From: Rhyzopertha dominica
Taxonomy: Eukaryota > Arthropoda > Insecta > Coleoptera > Bostrichidae
NCBI GenBank assembly: GCA_025024175.1
Contig: QCXZ01000138.1
Coordinates: forward strand, 46,099,092-46,163,091
Direction: 5' to 3'
DNA length: 64,000 bases
Under the pieces are notes generated by a model. It was not told where the DNA came from, did not search any database, and saw nothing but the letters and a program-made list of their open reading frames with translations. The translations under genes and the position numbers were made by a program. Every line of letters begins with the position of its first letter. Within the stretch, counting starts at the first letter, position 1. Positions 49,186 through 61,749 of this stretch are shown piece by piece.

Positions 49186-52100
49186 TTTTCAAATTTGCCC
49201 ACTAGTAAAATGCTAATGTTTCCACTTAAAATTTCTGTGATATTGCCAAAATAATTGGAATGTTAGAAATAAATGTGGACCATCGTTTTGTGGGGTATTC
49301 CAAACGTACAATGTTGTATGCATGCATTTGGAAGAACGACTTAATAGATTTTGAATGCATACTTCTAAAATTCTCATTTAGTGGTCATTCAATGGTTTAC
49401 AAATGCATGTTGCGATATTTATTGTTTATGCACTGAAGTGTTTAAAAACATTTGATATATTCGAGTTTAGACCTTTATTGCAAAAGTAAATGTATAAGAA
49501 ATCTGAAATTTGTTGTTATGTTAACATCGGTCAGTTTTATTGATTGTAAAAACTCAAATTCAGTATTGGAGAGATACATAGAGGTATAACGAGAGGTATA
49601 GACTGTTTTTAAGATGCGTTATGATTGCCTCGGTAATAATTTAGGCAAAGTTGCCACCATCTGGCAAAAATTGTTTTCCTGAATTACAGTTTCTTCGACC
49701 ATTGGGGGTTTTGTTGTATCGAAAATTATTTATTTTATAAACATCCACTGCTGTTTTGAATCTGTATTCGTTTAACCTTTTATGGTCGATATCTTTCAAA
49801 AATATTTTCGTTGAAATGTATGACATATTGACGACCCAGCCTGAATCATAAAGCTTTCTGCACGCACCTACATCCACGATTACGGGTCATATTAACGTCA
49901 GCGTTCATCAGCTTGGCATTATTCTACAGTCGTCTCGTTTTTCAATTGCTCCAGTGACACACGAACATTGTAAGTGTCAGGAATATCTCGATAACTCCGT
50001 ATTCATGTGCACGAATGCTATTTAAAATCGACAGGCTGTGCACCAGCAGATAGTTAAGTGATTAATTAGAATAATAATACAAGAAGTCCTCATCGCCATG
50101 GGATTATCTGCCCGACGTATGTTGTTTTAATTCGGTCGCGTTGACAGAGCATCTAAATTTTTAAGGTTGATTGATAAATGGGAACGATTTAGAACTGTTC
50201 TGAAACATTAGTTTAGCGAGAGTAGCATTTTCGCAAACGTTATTGAATAGGTTAATGCGTAATAAGTTGTTGCAGTAAGTGGTTTCATGCTGCTCTTTCG
50301 TTGCATAATTGACAAAGACAGACAAAAAGTGCACTATTTGGTTTCTCAACGAGGAAATTAAATGGACTGAATACTCCAATAAGGCAAACAAGTCTAATCT
50401 ATAACTTGCCTCTTATCAACTTCTTTTGTAGTGAAATAAAAAAAATATTTTAAATTTCTTAGGGCATTTTTGTATATACGAAAGCCCGGCACCATGAAAA
50501 CTGTCAGTTATACATTCTAATGTGCACTGTTGTATTAGACAATTTTATATTAATTTAATTTTTACAACTATTTGGCTATTCAGCATAGGTATTTCATGAT
50601 TGTTATATTAACGAGAGAAATAATAACACAAAATACTATACTACCTATATAAAAATAGACATTTCAAAGTGTTACTGTTGTTTTTAATTTGTACATTCTC
50701 AAACACAGTACATGTATCTTTTTATTGTTAAATTTATGGGTATCGTCTTCTTCATACAGTCATCTTTTTTTTTAGAGTTGGACCTTATTATTTAATATTT
50801 ATTATTACTATCAATAGGTACTATTACATTTGATGCAGGTTTTAGACTACTTTTAATAAAACATTTACGAAAACAAATATCAATAGGTGCAAGTCATAAA
50901 TGATTTATTAATAAAATGACTGTGGAAAGATTCGTATGCCTTAGATAGTTAGTTGTTTTATTTTATACAGACGTGCAGATGCTTCTGCCCTATCAATATC
51001 TTTATATATTTTTATTAAATAATCTGAAAACTTTGTGAGTCTGTCTGTGATCATAAGGTTGCATTTCAAGAAGCTCAAAAAAATCGCTTACTTCTTAAAT
51101 GACAAATTTTTCTTTCTTACTGTATTTTAGTGTATAGCAACTTCAAAATGACAACTTTGCAAGAAGCAAATTCTAAATTTACGTCGAAATTTTCATTTTT
51201 ATCCCGAAGTAAATAAAAAACAAGTACAATATATAGAAAAATTAAAGAAGCTATGAAATGCAAATATTTGTTGTAAATATTTGCTACAATACGAAAATAT
51301 GTCATTTGTGTACGTTTTTGAACGTTATTCGTGACACAAAACATTATTAAACCTGAAGTAACTTGGTTGAAAGGAGCAAATGTTTCGCCACATACAGTTA
51401 GGTATGTCTTTAACTACCTTGAAAGATCATTGGCACAAGAACTGAGTTTTGAAGTATTTTACTCCAAAATTCATTGAAATTCATCCTAGCCACTTTCAGT
51501 ACATTTCTGCTAAAATTTTTACACGGTTTTTTCGCAAATGTCATCGCACTCGCAACATCTAATTGGGGAACATTTTCTGCAATTTTAAAATCTTCTTTTT
51601 CGCGAGATGCCTAATTTGTTAATCAACTTTTCCATAAGCTTATAAGATTAAATGTGCGGAGTTGGAATGCATCCAAAATTGACCACTTCCAGAAAGGAAC
51701 TAACTGGTCGAAGCCTTAAAAGTGTCACTTTAATTGTCACTACCAATTGCTGCATAATACTTTCTTCTATTTTAAAATTTTCAAGTGTTGCACTTCCAAT
51801 TCAGCCTGGACTGGTCTCAACGCACGTGTTATACTAATGCAAGGATGGGCGTCAGTTTGCATAAAAGAACAATATACCACACACGTTTTTTCATTAATGA
51901 AATGTGCATCTGCAAATATACCTATGGATCACAATTGAATGGATTTCAAATTCCATCCGCGCATTCCGTGCACGTACAGTGTAATGCGCCGTCGCAACAG
52001 TTTAATCAGCATCGTTCCAAAATTACTGTTTTTACTTGTAGTAGGCTTTGTCGGTTTGATGTTGCATAATAGTCAGCTGATGGCTGCTAGTTTTTTTTGT

Positions 52101-54640
52101 AAAGGAGAGGTTATCCGTGGCAGTGGAATGCGTTACTTTATAGCACTATCGCGAAGTTCAAAGACTTTTTGCGTATGAAGTATCTTTGGGTTCATAGCTC
52201 CTGTAATAAGCCGAGCAATGCACGATAAGAGTTTTCATTAGTATCGTTGAGCTGGAGTTGAAATATAGAGGTTCGTCGTCCTATACACATCGATGTTTCT
52301 AAAAGCAGCTGTCCATCTTGAATATTATTGACAATAGCTTTATTTAAACACGAGCGCCACGATGTGTTTCATTAGAAAATCATGTTATACATATATTTTC
52401 ACATTTAGTGTACTTATATGATATTTTCGGACTACTGTAATCGGGTTAAAATTCCAGGAACCTCAACTTTGGTTATCGTTAAAAGCCTAGCAATTTTTGT
52501 TTTGATATCGAGAATACCTACTCGTCTGATAAAAGAACCGCAGTCAATAATGTCCTCGGAGCGCATATTTAGGTGTTTATTTTTACGGCAGCCTTCTGCT
52601 AAGTCAACTATAAAAATTACTTTTACGAATAAATAGTTTGATCATCAGCTTGTCTCGAAAATATACTGAAATCTTCCTTGCTGAATGTTTTTGATTTTTT
52701 TGGGCGGTGTTCTCCATTCCTTTAAAAAAACTTATTTCTATAATTTGATTAACAGAGATTGATGTTGGTAATATTGAGTAATGACTTGCAGGAAAAATAG
52801 GCAAAAAGAATTTTTTCCGATACTGTTTTTTTCAATGTTTATTTTGATCAGTACACACCATTTCTGGAAATTTATGTACGTCGTTTAGTACGCTTATTAT
52901 TTGCTAGCAAATTTGCCACTACTGCTTTCGCAACTTCATCTACTTCGCAAGGTAAACTCAGATTTTTATTATTTTTTAAATAAATCTACAAAATAAATGT
53001 GAATATTTTGAGAGAAATATATTATTGATTGGTATTACCGCTGTTTCATAGAAACACAAAAATGGCTCTAGTGTTTTTTAAGTTTAAGTTTTAATGTTAA
53101 ATCGAAATGAAACATAACAAAAATTTCTTATTATCTGCAATTGAAAAAATCTTTCCTGAAACACTCGTGGAAATTGTAAGAAATCATAAAACTAGACAAA
53201 ACGCAAAACGTGTTTCGTAAAGTTCACTTAATTTTTTAATCACCAATAGTCAATAACGTCGAGAAAAATGAACTATTCTCTACATAACCCACCACTACTG
53301 CACTAATCTCCAACCTCCGTGACGTATTACAGAAATCAGGTCGACACCTGTATTTCCCAAAAGAATAGCAGGGCTTCTTCTAAAACAATGACCAGTATAA
53401 CTCTTATTAAACATTTAACAATAACACTAACTGAAATAATATTTCTTTTTGTTCCAAATTATTTCAATTTGTTTGGTTACTGGTTCCAAATTAATGGAAC
53501 TTAAATAAATTTCTATGTCATTAAGTGTATTTTGACAATTTTTAATTGCCACCTGAACGATAAACTATTTTTATTAATGATGTAAGTTCGAAATTTATCT
53601 GTGAATTTAGGGATATTTCATCAAAGCTGTTTCCAAAATTACCAATGAGTTTAATAAGTGGCCCTATTGTTAAATATGTACAATATCAACATTACTATTA
53701 ATTTAGAAATTATGTCCTGTATCTAAAAGATGATTTGCCAACAATGAATACTCTTGATGCATTTGCTAAAGATGGTAATTTTTAAATAAAAATAGACCTG
53801 TTCGGGCGTTTAAAAAAATAATAACTAAGTTTTTTATTGTTTGAATTTATGATAACTCTTATAAAATTGTTCTTATTTATTTTTTATTAAAGAATATTGC
53901 ATTTATTTTTATATTGTTTTAATAAAAAACTATCTTCTTTTTTTATTATATTATTAAACTATAACTCAACTGGACTCAAAGCAATGCAAGGGTTGCTATT
54001 TATATTTCAGTAATGAGTAATACTGCTGTTCCTCTAATTTGACTTTTGCATCATAAAGTTAGATTTTTTTGCATATAAGTGCTTAAACCCTTTTTGATGT
54101 ACGATAGTACTTGTGTACATTTTAGAAAATTATTTTGAAACACACACGCACACTAGATGAATTGTATAAAATTTCAAGAATTACTAGGTATTTCGATATA
54201 ATTCCAAGGAATTGCAAGGTTACATGGAAAATCGTAGGATTTTTAGTGTACAAAATTTGATCCGTGATACACCCCTCGTCTTGTATCTACTATTTAATTT
54301 TTTATCCGAATAACGGGATAATACAGTGGTACAAAAAAGGTACTTTTGTTGTTAATGCGCGAAATTGTCATTTAATGGGACATTCACACTAATGAATTGT
54401 ACTCTCAGGTTCCATTCAAAATAACTATTTTTTCATTTCAGTAAAATTCCTCAGTCCCAATTTCTTTATTTCTTCTGTAACTTTTAAGGTTTTTTTTAAT
54501 TAACTCTAGAAAAGTAGTCCACATAAGGATGGTGGAAACAAAAATTGTTCTACAGAATACCAAATTTGATCTCTTCACCGTTGCTGTTTCAAATATCAAC
54601 TACTACAATACTTTAATAAGCCATAAACCAGTTCCAGTCT
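49186..54640. other. Nemo intron 1, AT-rich stretch without recognised genes
   Basis: About 5.4 kb. All ORFs are under 95 codons, and none carries motifs I know. A moderately GC-richer patch at 51,640-52,180 has several overlapping plus-strand ORFs (94 codons at 51785-52069), but no family resemblance or splice context. No RNA gene, array or inverted-repeat element stood out. Confidence 0.4.
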
Positions 54641-54673
54641 GGTGTACCTTAAGAGCTCTAATTGTAACCTCAT

Positions 54674-54893
54674 GAGCTCGTTACAGAAAACTTTCCACGA
54701 AACGCATTCGGCTCCGAGCGTCGCCCAACAATTTTCCCCGGCCTTAAGCTCATCAACATTCCGCCTAATGACCGGTCAACCCTTCGCTGGTGCTGACATT
54801 ACCGAATCCGAAATAAACGCCGTTGATCAAATGCCTTCCAAGAACAAAGATGATTTTGAGAACCGGGCGTGCAAGTCCATCCTGCTTTTCTAG
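54674..54893 (+). other. Unrecognised small ORF with protein-like composition
   Basis: The frame from the ATG at 54674 encodes MSSLQKTFHETHSAPSVAQQ, then about 50 residues including LMTGQPFAGADITESEIN, before TAG at 54891. After that stop the same frame keeps coding-like content (DVDLDKQLWFRNVFIPELLP) to about 54,950. The patch (54,650-55,060) is clearly richer in GC than its neighbours. Because of the stop it may be a processed pseudogene or a mobile-element gene. I do not recognise the family. Confidence 0.3.
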
Positions 54894-55564
54894 GACGTCG
54901 ACCTCGACAAGCAGCTATGGTTTCGAAATGTTTTTATACCTGAGCTTTTACCTGCCGTCCTCCGGTAGGTACCTGCAGCACACCACCAGCATCGGTTATT
55001 AACAGATTCGCCCTCCAGGTCTGGTGCAGGGGCGACTCGTCCAGTTAAGAAAGGCAGCGTGTTTTTAAAAAATACCACAGAGAGGCTTAGATGTAAATAA
55101 GAATGTTTTTTTAGCTGGAACCTTTTCTTTTTTAGTATATAGAAGCCTTCCCAAACACAAAATCACAAAAAATTTTCTTCGGAAATGTATCATTTTCATT
55201 TTGCCGACTATAGAAAAACTGAAAGCAGTTACATGAAAACATGTTTCTGTTTTACATTCTAGCCACTTTTCTAAACATAAACACACAATAAACTTTTTGC
55301 GGAAATATGTCATTTTCATTTTTTGATAAAATATTTAGAATAATTGAAATTAGTTGTACAAATATTTTAATTCAGTTTATATTCTAAATACCATTCTGAA
55401 TATAGATACGTATACAAAAATAAGTTTGCGAAAACACATCCCAAACTAACCCTAATTAAAAACTTCAAGAAATAAATTAATTTTTGAAAAACCTCATTGA
55501 AAAAATAATATAAACAACATAAAAATTGAATTTAATCCCATTCTTTACCTTTAACACAAAATAA

Positions 55565-55790
55565 CGCAAAACAATCATCATCCCATTACCAAAGTTGTTG
55601 ATCCCAAGAATTTGAGCGATCTAAGGCGGTGAGTATTAGCCCTACACTTTCTAAAGTTTTAGAGAAAATGCTTCACAATGAAATGCTAGGTTACGTAAAT
55701 ACAAATATCTTGTCACATACACAGTCAGGCTTCAGAAAGGGATACAGTACAACAACTTCTCTTACATAATCGAAGCAAATTTAACCAATC
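55565..55790 (+). mobile_element. LINE reverse-transcriptase fragment (N-terminal RT part)
   Basis: The plus strand encodes SPTLSKVLEKMLHNEMLGYV, then TQSGFRKGYSTTTSL. These are the typical LISKVxEK and QxGFRxGxST blocks preceding RT motif A in CR1/Jockey-like non-LTR elements. Both sides are lost; the right side is cut by the family A repeat. Confidence 0.7.
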
Positions 55791-55884
55791 CATTATGCGC
55801 AAGCTTCTGACAAGATAAATATTTCTTGCTTCTTGTTGCTTCTCCTTCCACGTTGATGTTGTGGTAGACATTCTCCTTTTACTT

Positions 55885-56830
55885 CCCATCCGTTGGATGT
55901 TTCGCGAAAAAATTTTTATTTGCTCAATCGCTTTAAAATGGTCGAAAAGGTAAAAAAAAAACAAAATTTGAGCAAAAAAATTCTTGTCTGTGGTTTGATT
56001 TGTGGACACGATAACTTTCGAAAGACTTAACATATGAATTGGAAATTTGGCAAACATATAAATCCTAACTACCCAAAGCGACCTATTGTTTTTTTTGGGG
56101 AACGTATTATACGGTATCGGGAAGGGGGTGAAGTTGAGGGGTGACTANCTTTTTTTGCATTATTTTTTTGTTTTAGTATGTGTAAGTAGTAGTATAATTG
56201 CGAGTATTATTCGTTCCTATACATTTTCGGTGCACAAACTGTTTAGAAGATATTAGCAAAAAAGCGTCACTTAAAAAAGGTGTTCCCTAAATATCTCCGA
56301 AAATGCTTAATGTATTCAAAAAATGAAAATAGTATCGGTACTTATTCAGGACTCAATTCCTATAAGAAAGTAGGCGGAGTTTTCCTGGTACAATAAATTT
56401 GGTATTCTTGAAATCGTGAACGTTCACTTTCATCAGGTTTCTTAGTAAATTAAATTCTCCTGCTATTTTGTAAGAGAAAAGGGATTTCTCGCTAAGCTGT
56501 TACTGTGATTACTGTCAGTGTCATTATTGAACTCTTTATAATGTCAATAATTTTGTGATATCCTATACTATCCCAAGTCAAGAATACCAACTTTTACCGT
56601 AGGAAAATTGCAAGAGTAATTTCTCTCCTAGGAACTATCGTTTCCTAGGTAGTCGAGAATAGCCACCCTAGGAAATAAAATTTCTCACATACGATTTGTT
56701 TAAAATTTTAGAATTATATAGAAAATCAAATTTCTCATCGAAAAGCATTATTGCAATTTATTCGTTAAATTAATAATTTTCGAGTTATTTGGACAATTGG
56801 ATGTGGAAGTATTGATTCAATTTGCAGCAG
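55885..56830. mobile_element. Interspersed repeat family A, copy 2 (inverted, interrupted)
   Basis: An inverted counterpart of the repeat at 22,655-23,550. It runs from the CATCCGTTGGATG palindrome near 55,894 to the TTGGATGTGGAAG end at about 56,797-56,809, and shares the sequence outside that end too. It is split by a 340-bp element of a different family (56,333-56,672), an example of nested insertion. Confidence 0.68.
56333..56672. mobile_element. MITE of the AGGGTGG-end family (family B, internally deleted copy)
   Basis: Inserted in the family A repeat. Its right end (GAATAGCCACCCT) and left end (TATTCAGGACTC, degraded) match the ends of the larger element at 5893-6877. Sequence agrees along about 260 bases of one side and about 95 of the other, but the middle 630 bases of the larger copy are missing. 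Confidence 0.68.
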
Positions 56831-58199
56831 TTTTTTACCAGAATCATTGACTGCGAACATTGTATATAATTTCTAGTTGTCATTTGTGTAAGTGTGGTGT
56901 AGGTCTCCATGTTAATTGTGAAAAAAAGAACTATGTAACCATTTTCGTAACTATTATACACATTAAACACTTTCAGACTATTTGGTAAACTGCGCAGTAT
57001 TAACCTTATCCAAAATCATTTATAGTTGCTTTATCGTTAAATAGTAAACCTTTCTAACGTTTCTCAAATCGCCACCTGGAATTTTTGGAGCGTCTTTATT
57101 GCCAAAAAATAGGCGCGAAAAAGGACACTGTAGCAGAATTGTTGACCCTACGGCACTAGTCTTCCACCTACTCAGAAATTCCAGGTTTTACGCGTCCAAA
57201 CAAAAACTAGTCGTTGAACTTTAGCCATATCAGTAAATTCGCAAGTTTGGAGTGGCCTCCGGATATGACATACCATTATAGTTTAAAAGCCTTATCGGCC
57301 GCACATTATCTTCCCAAAGTTTATGGCTTCAACTCCTGCCTAATCCCGTGCTTTACCAGTGGCGTTTGGAACAGAAGCGCAAAGGCTTTGTTTTATACTG
57401 GAAAGAGTCTGAAAGACTAATTTTTCTAGTTTCTTTTACTCTAATTGTTTCTTCCACCCATCCAAAACACACATTTTTTAATAACGGCAAAATTATCATC
57501 ACTTTTTAATCTTTGGGTGTGATTTCTCAAGCACAATTTCGTTGTTTTAGGAAAGTTAGCAAATTTAACTTCCTTTAGGGTATTGTTATGGTGGACATAT
57601 ATTTTTAACCCGAAAACAGAACACCGGATTGGATTTAGGAAATTAGCACTGTTGCACCATATAATTATAACAACAGTCTTTTTTTCTTTATTCTTCATGC
57701 AAACAGTTTCTGTATGTATTTAAAGTAAACAACAAACAAAAATAATCTGTGCCGACTTTGCGAACAAAATACGAATTCACATAGCATTTGCAAATTTATG
57801 GGCGAAGTTCGATAAGGAATGGTTTCCATATATTTAAAGAACTTTAAACATCTTTTCCTGTTATACAGAATTTATCACCCTCAACATATAAATGATGATA
57901 CCTTCAGAACAAACCACAACCAAATTTCTCGTAACGGATTTTCCAAAAACTACTGTAAAATTGTAGGGCAACGAAATAGTTAAGGATTTCGTAGCCAGAT
58001 GATGAACTTTTGTCCTGATTCGGATCTAAAGACCGTCGTCGGTTGGAATTGCTTTTTAACGGTTCGCTAGCACGAGTGGCAAGCTTCTTCAGAAGTCCTT
58101 CCATCTCCGGTGCTGGACGTAGACTAATGATGAGCCCTTTTCCCTCGCCTTTTCCTTGATTTAATAAACATTAATTTTAATGAACTAAAATTTTATAAT
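56831..58199. other. Intronic stretch with two small unassigned ORFs
   Basis: AT-rich sequence. A plus ORF at 57,214-57,420 (SLEWPPDMTYHYSLKALSA region) and a minus ORF at 57,441-57,698 are both unassigned and likely to be chance frames. See the separate entry for 57,904-58,104. Confidence 0.35.
57904..58104 (-). other. Unrecognised small ORF, basic N-terminal part
   Basis: The ATG at 58104 opens MEGLLKKLATRASEPLKSNS, then NRRRSLDPNQDKSSSSGYE, before hydrophobic low-complexity residues. The first 38 codons have higher GC and a biased, protein-like composition with an RRRSLDP basophilic-kinase-like site. The open frame continues upstream of the ATG for about 15 codons. It could be an exon of an unidentified gene on the minus strand or a transposon leader. 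Confidence 0.3.
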
Positions 58200-58204
58200 T
58201 TTTG

Positions 58205-59195
58205 AGAGAACAGTATATATCTTATTAGATTCTACTTATCGAATCGGCTGCAAAAAGTTGTTATTAGCGGAACATTGTCGGAGAAGTACAGTGTTGCTCG
58301 TGGGGTACCACAGGGCTCAATTCTAGGTCCTCTGCTATTTTTTATGTTTTCAACATGATCTGCCATACTGTACACCACGAGCAAATGTTGTTTCTCTGCG
58401 CTTATGATACTACTGTAGATTGTAGCAGTTGTTCTCCGACTTGGCTTCTACAAGACTTAAATGAACGTATACAGAAACACATTTACACTTTGGTGAGGCG
58501 TAGATTTCGTAGACTATGTAAAATTTCTTGGCGTCTGCATTGATTCTAGTTTGTCTTCGCATCAACACATTAACACCGTTGCTGACAAACTAGAAATATT
58601 TACCTAATACGTAATTTAGCTAACTGTTTGTCTCGTTAAGTTCTTAGAACTGCATTCTTTGCGCTCATACAAACTCATTTGAAATACTGTATTACTTTGT
58701 GGGGATATGCTGAATCAGCATACATACAAAGAAGAGCTATAAGAATTTGAGCTGGGATTGGATATCGGGATGATTGGAGATTATATTTCTATTCATTTAA
58801 TATTCTTACATTCCCTTGTTTATTTATATTCAGATGTTTATTTCATGAGTATAATGCTAACGGAAATATCCTAAGACTTAACAGAACTAGACATGGACTG
58901 TATAAAATTTTATAATGTAGGTATTGCCCAATAACTTAAGAAGTGTGCCTTCTAATTTATTTATAGGAACAATAAAACAATAGCTGATTCGTAATCATTC
59001 TACTCGATTGATGAGTTCCTGAATAATGATTGCAGGGATATACAGTTGTAATACTAGCAAATTGTAGATGCATGTGGATTTGAACTTATCATGTATTGCT
59101 TACTAATTACCTATTGCAAAATGTATGCTCTTTTAGTTTTGACCTGTGTAAAATAGGTTTGTATTAATAGCACCAATAAATTATATTATTATTAT
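58205..59195 (+). mobile_element. Degenerate LINE (CR1/L2-like) 3' part
   Basis: The plus strand encodes, with frameshifts, SNRLQKVVISGTLSEKYS, VARGVPQGSILGPLLFF (RT motif B), a degraded motif C (LCAYDTT), VKFLGVCIDSSLSSHQH (motif E region), then LKYCITLWGYA and RRAIRIxAGIGYRDDW. It ends near an AATAAATTATATTATTATTAT tail. It is related in style to the copy at 61.8-63.4 kb but much more decayed. Confidence 0.75.
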
Positions 59196-59199
59196 AGTT

Positions 59200-60540
59200 T
59201 TCCAATTCGTATAAGGTTATATTGCAGAAGTTAACTCCAATAATGAGGGATTACTTATCACTTCGGGTCCCCCCTTTAGAAAATATCCACAAACAGGTCC
59301 TAAATTATTATTCACAGGTTCACCGTTTTCAGCCTACTCGAATAACACTGTAAATTCTGCTTAAATTCTAATAAACAGATACTTATACAGGTAAGAAAAC
59401 AAATATGAGTAACGAATATTATTCAAAACTCTTCTACATTGCAACACATCTTTTTTTCTAAACAGGACGATAATTTTCAATACGAGACTGGAACGGTTTA
59501 TAGACGATCCTAATTATGTAAATTTATGTTAGCGGCACGTGTCTGCCGTAAACCCATTTAAGAACAATTGATTTCTACACAAACGACCCCCAATATAACC
59601 TTATAGGAATTGAAAGATTAAAATATGTTTTTATCAACTTCCAGAACACAAATAGTAGAATATTGAATTCAGTCGGTAAAGAAGCAGGAGTATTGTTAGG
59701 CTCTCCATATACTTTTAGAACTTCCGCGAGATTGAAGTAGTTTCTCAGCTACTTGCAATAGTGCTACATCTAATGAGCTTAAATTTCAATTTAATTTCAT
59801 CTCGTAGTTTCATTAACATTTTAATTTTTTGTGATCCGTGGAGCGCTAGCTTTGTTAATNACCGTTTATGACTGTCGAGAGACGTCTTCAGTATACTTTT
59901 TTTCCTGATATTGAAGAACCTNGAAGAAGATTTTAAAGTAAGTCTTGGATGAGTATCTAAAGATNTCGTTACCAGAATACTTATTGCGGCCTCCACAAAG
60001 AGAATACATTTCATATTTGTTAGATGTCCTCTTCCAGGCAGCGCTGTCATCGAAAGAAAACATCAGCGCTCTCTTTTCAAGTTTCCTGCCGCTGAAGTTG
60101 TCATTACCGTCCACAGCGTCGGTCTACTCGTTCTCCAGTTTCAATCGTCCTTGCAAACGTCTCGTATTATTTGTGATGGGCTGGATATCGAATTATGGGG
60201 GACTATGATTGCAGATACCTTCCCCCCTGGGCAATTACCCCCTCGTCGTTGTCCATCGATCGAAAACGTGCCCTCTCTGTCTGTCGGTGCGCCTTTACTT
60301 GACGTCACTGGCCCTAACGGCGTCTGTGTGCCGTCAGGCGTCTACCAGTTTCGCCATATACACGCCCCGGTCTCAGGATTATGTTGGGGAGGGATAAATG
60401 CATCGGTTGATGAGGTAAAAATAGAAAAGAGGAGTTTCGTTCGTTGAAACGATCAAATTGGAAACATAACGTTTACTTTTGCTTCCAAAGATTTATTTTA
60501 GTAAAACATCCAAAAAATTCAGGTCTGGCTGTGCTGTATT
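59200..60540. other. Intronic stretch; GC-rich patch 59,990-60,420
   Basis: Three single-N calls lie at about 59,860-59,965. The patch 59,990-60,420 is GC/CpG-rich with overlapping ORFs in several frames (98 codons at 60151-60447 plus shadows), which is what a promoter or GC island looks like rather than a single gene. No motif was recognised. Confidence 0.35.
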
Positions 60541-60543
60541 ATA

Positions 60544-61684
60544 TAGGGTGTCACAAAATATCCTTTCATAATTTTCATATATTATGGAGGGCACTTAAAT
60601 AAAAAGAAATATTAATAAACTAAGTAGTCTCCGAAATTTCTTAGTGCTAGAAATCTCAAAAAAACTACACAGTTTATTAGGATTAATATTACATCAAATG
60701 TTATAAAAATCGCTGGATGCTACGACCAGCATTTTCGATACACAGGTTATAACAATGTGCTATCAACTACAGACTTTCGAAATATCTGTCAATTGTATTA
60801 ATAGATGTCTCATAAACCAGAGATTTAATAAAGCCCCAAATGCAAAAATCCACTGGAGTCATGACTGGTGAACGTGCAGGTCAACAAATTCGTCTCTCTC
60901 TTCAGATGCATCCATTTGGAAATTGTGCAGTTAGATAATTTCGGCATTTTAATCTAAGGTGTGCTGGTGCACCTTCATGCTGGAAAACCGAGTGGAAAAC
61001 AATATTTCCTCGAATATTAAGTGGGGTATTTTCGAGCATTTTTGGTAGTTGCTCCAGTAAAATCATCCAACCTTGCAGGCAGTAAATATGATTATACTAC
61101 ATAATTTTCAACAATCCCAGCCCAAATATTAACAGCAAACTTCCACTGATAACCTGTGAACGGCGTGGGGATTTTATGTGATTAGTACATTCTTGGAAAA
61201 TCTTGGATCGTCGTTAACTTTACACAAGTAGATACCCCTCAACAAACTGAACTCTGTTGAGATGAACAGCTGGAATTAACTTTTGCGCTTTTTGAATATG
61301 AAATTGGTGCTTGTAGTATTCATGTAATATCCTCTACAGACGTGTAGATTGCGCGAGTGCTATTTTTTGCAGAATTTGGTCTTTAAAGTTAACATATCGA
61401 ACAGTACGATTGGCCCCCGAATCTATTTTTTTTACTTGGAATTTGGAATTCACCAGAATTTTTAATGCACTGATCCAATCTTGAAAATGATGTACATTTG
61501 TCATGGAATATGGAATATGCTCCGCATAAATTTGCCTTACTTCGTTAGCATTGCCTTAAGCTTCTCCGTAGATAAGATGCACGTCTGCTATGCATGAATT
61601 TTTTAATAAAGATTAATTTATGATACGTAAAATGACAATTAAATACACTTAGGTACCGAATAAGGAATAATTTTTGACACCTGT
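60544..61684 (-). mobile_element. Decayed Tc1/mariner-superfamily element
   Basis: Imperfect terminal repeats: AGGGTGTCACAAAATATCC at the left and CAGGTGTCAAAAATTATTCC at the right (complement), bordered by TA. The minus strand encodes, in shifted frames, KVNSSCSSQQS, PFTGYQWKFAVNIWAGI, a QHEGAPAH block near 60,975 (catalytic Asp changed) and DSSGFLHLGLY / TPVDFCIWGFIKSLVYET near 60,830 (D-x-F-x-W-G). It is inactive. Confidence 0.68.
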
Positions 61685-61749
61685 AAAATGACAACTACGA
61701 AAGTAGGTTGTTGTTTTTCGAAGGGTGTTCTGATTCTGCTCCACTACCA

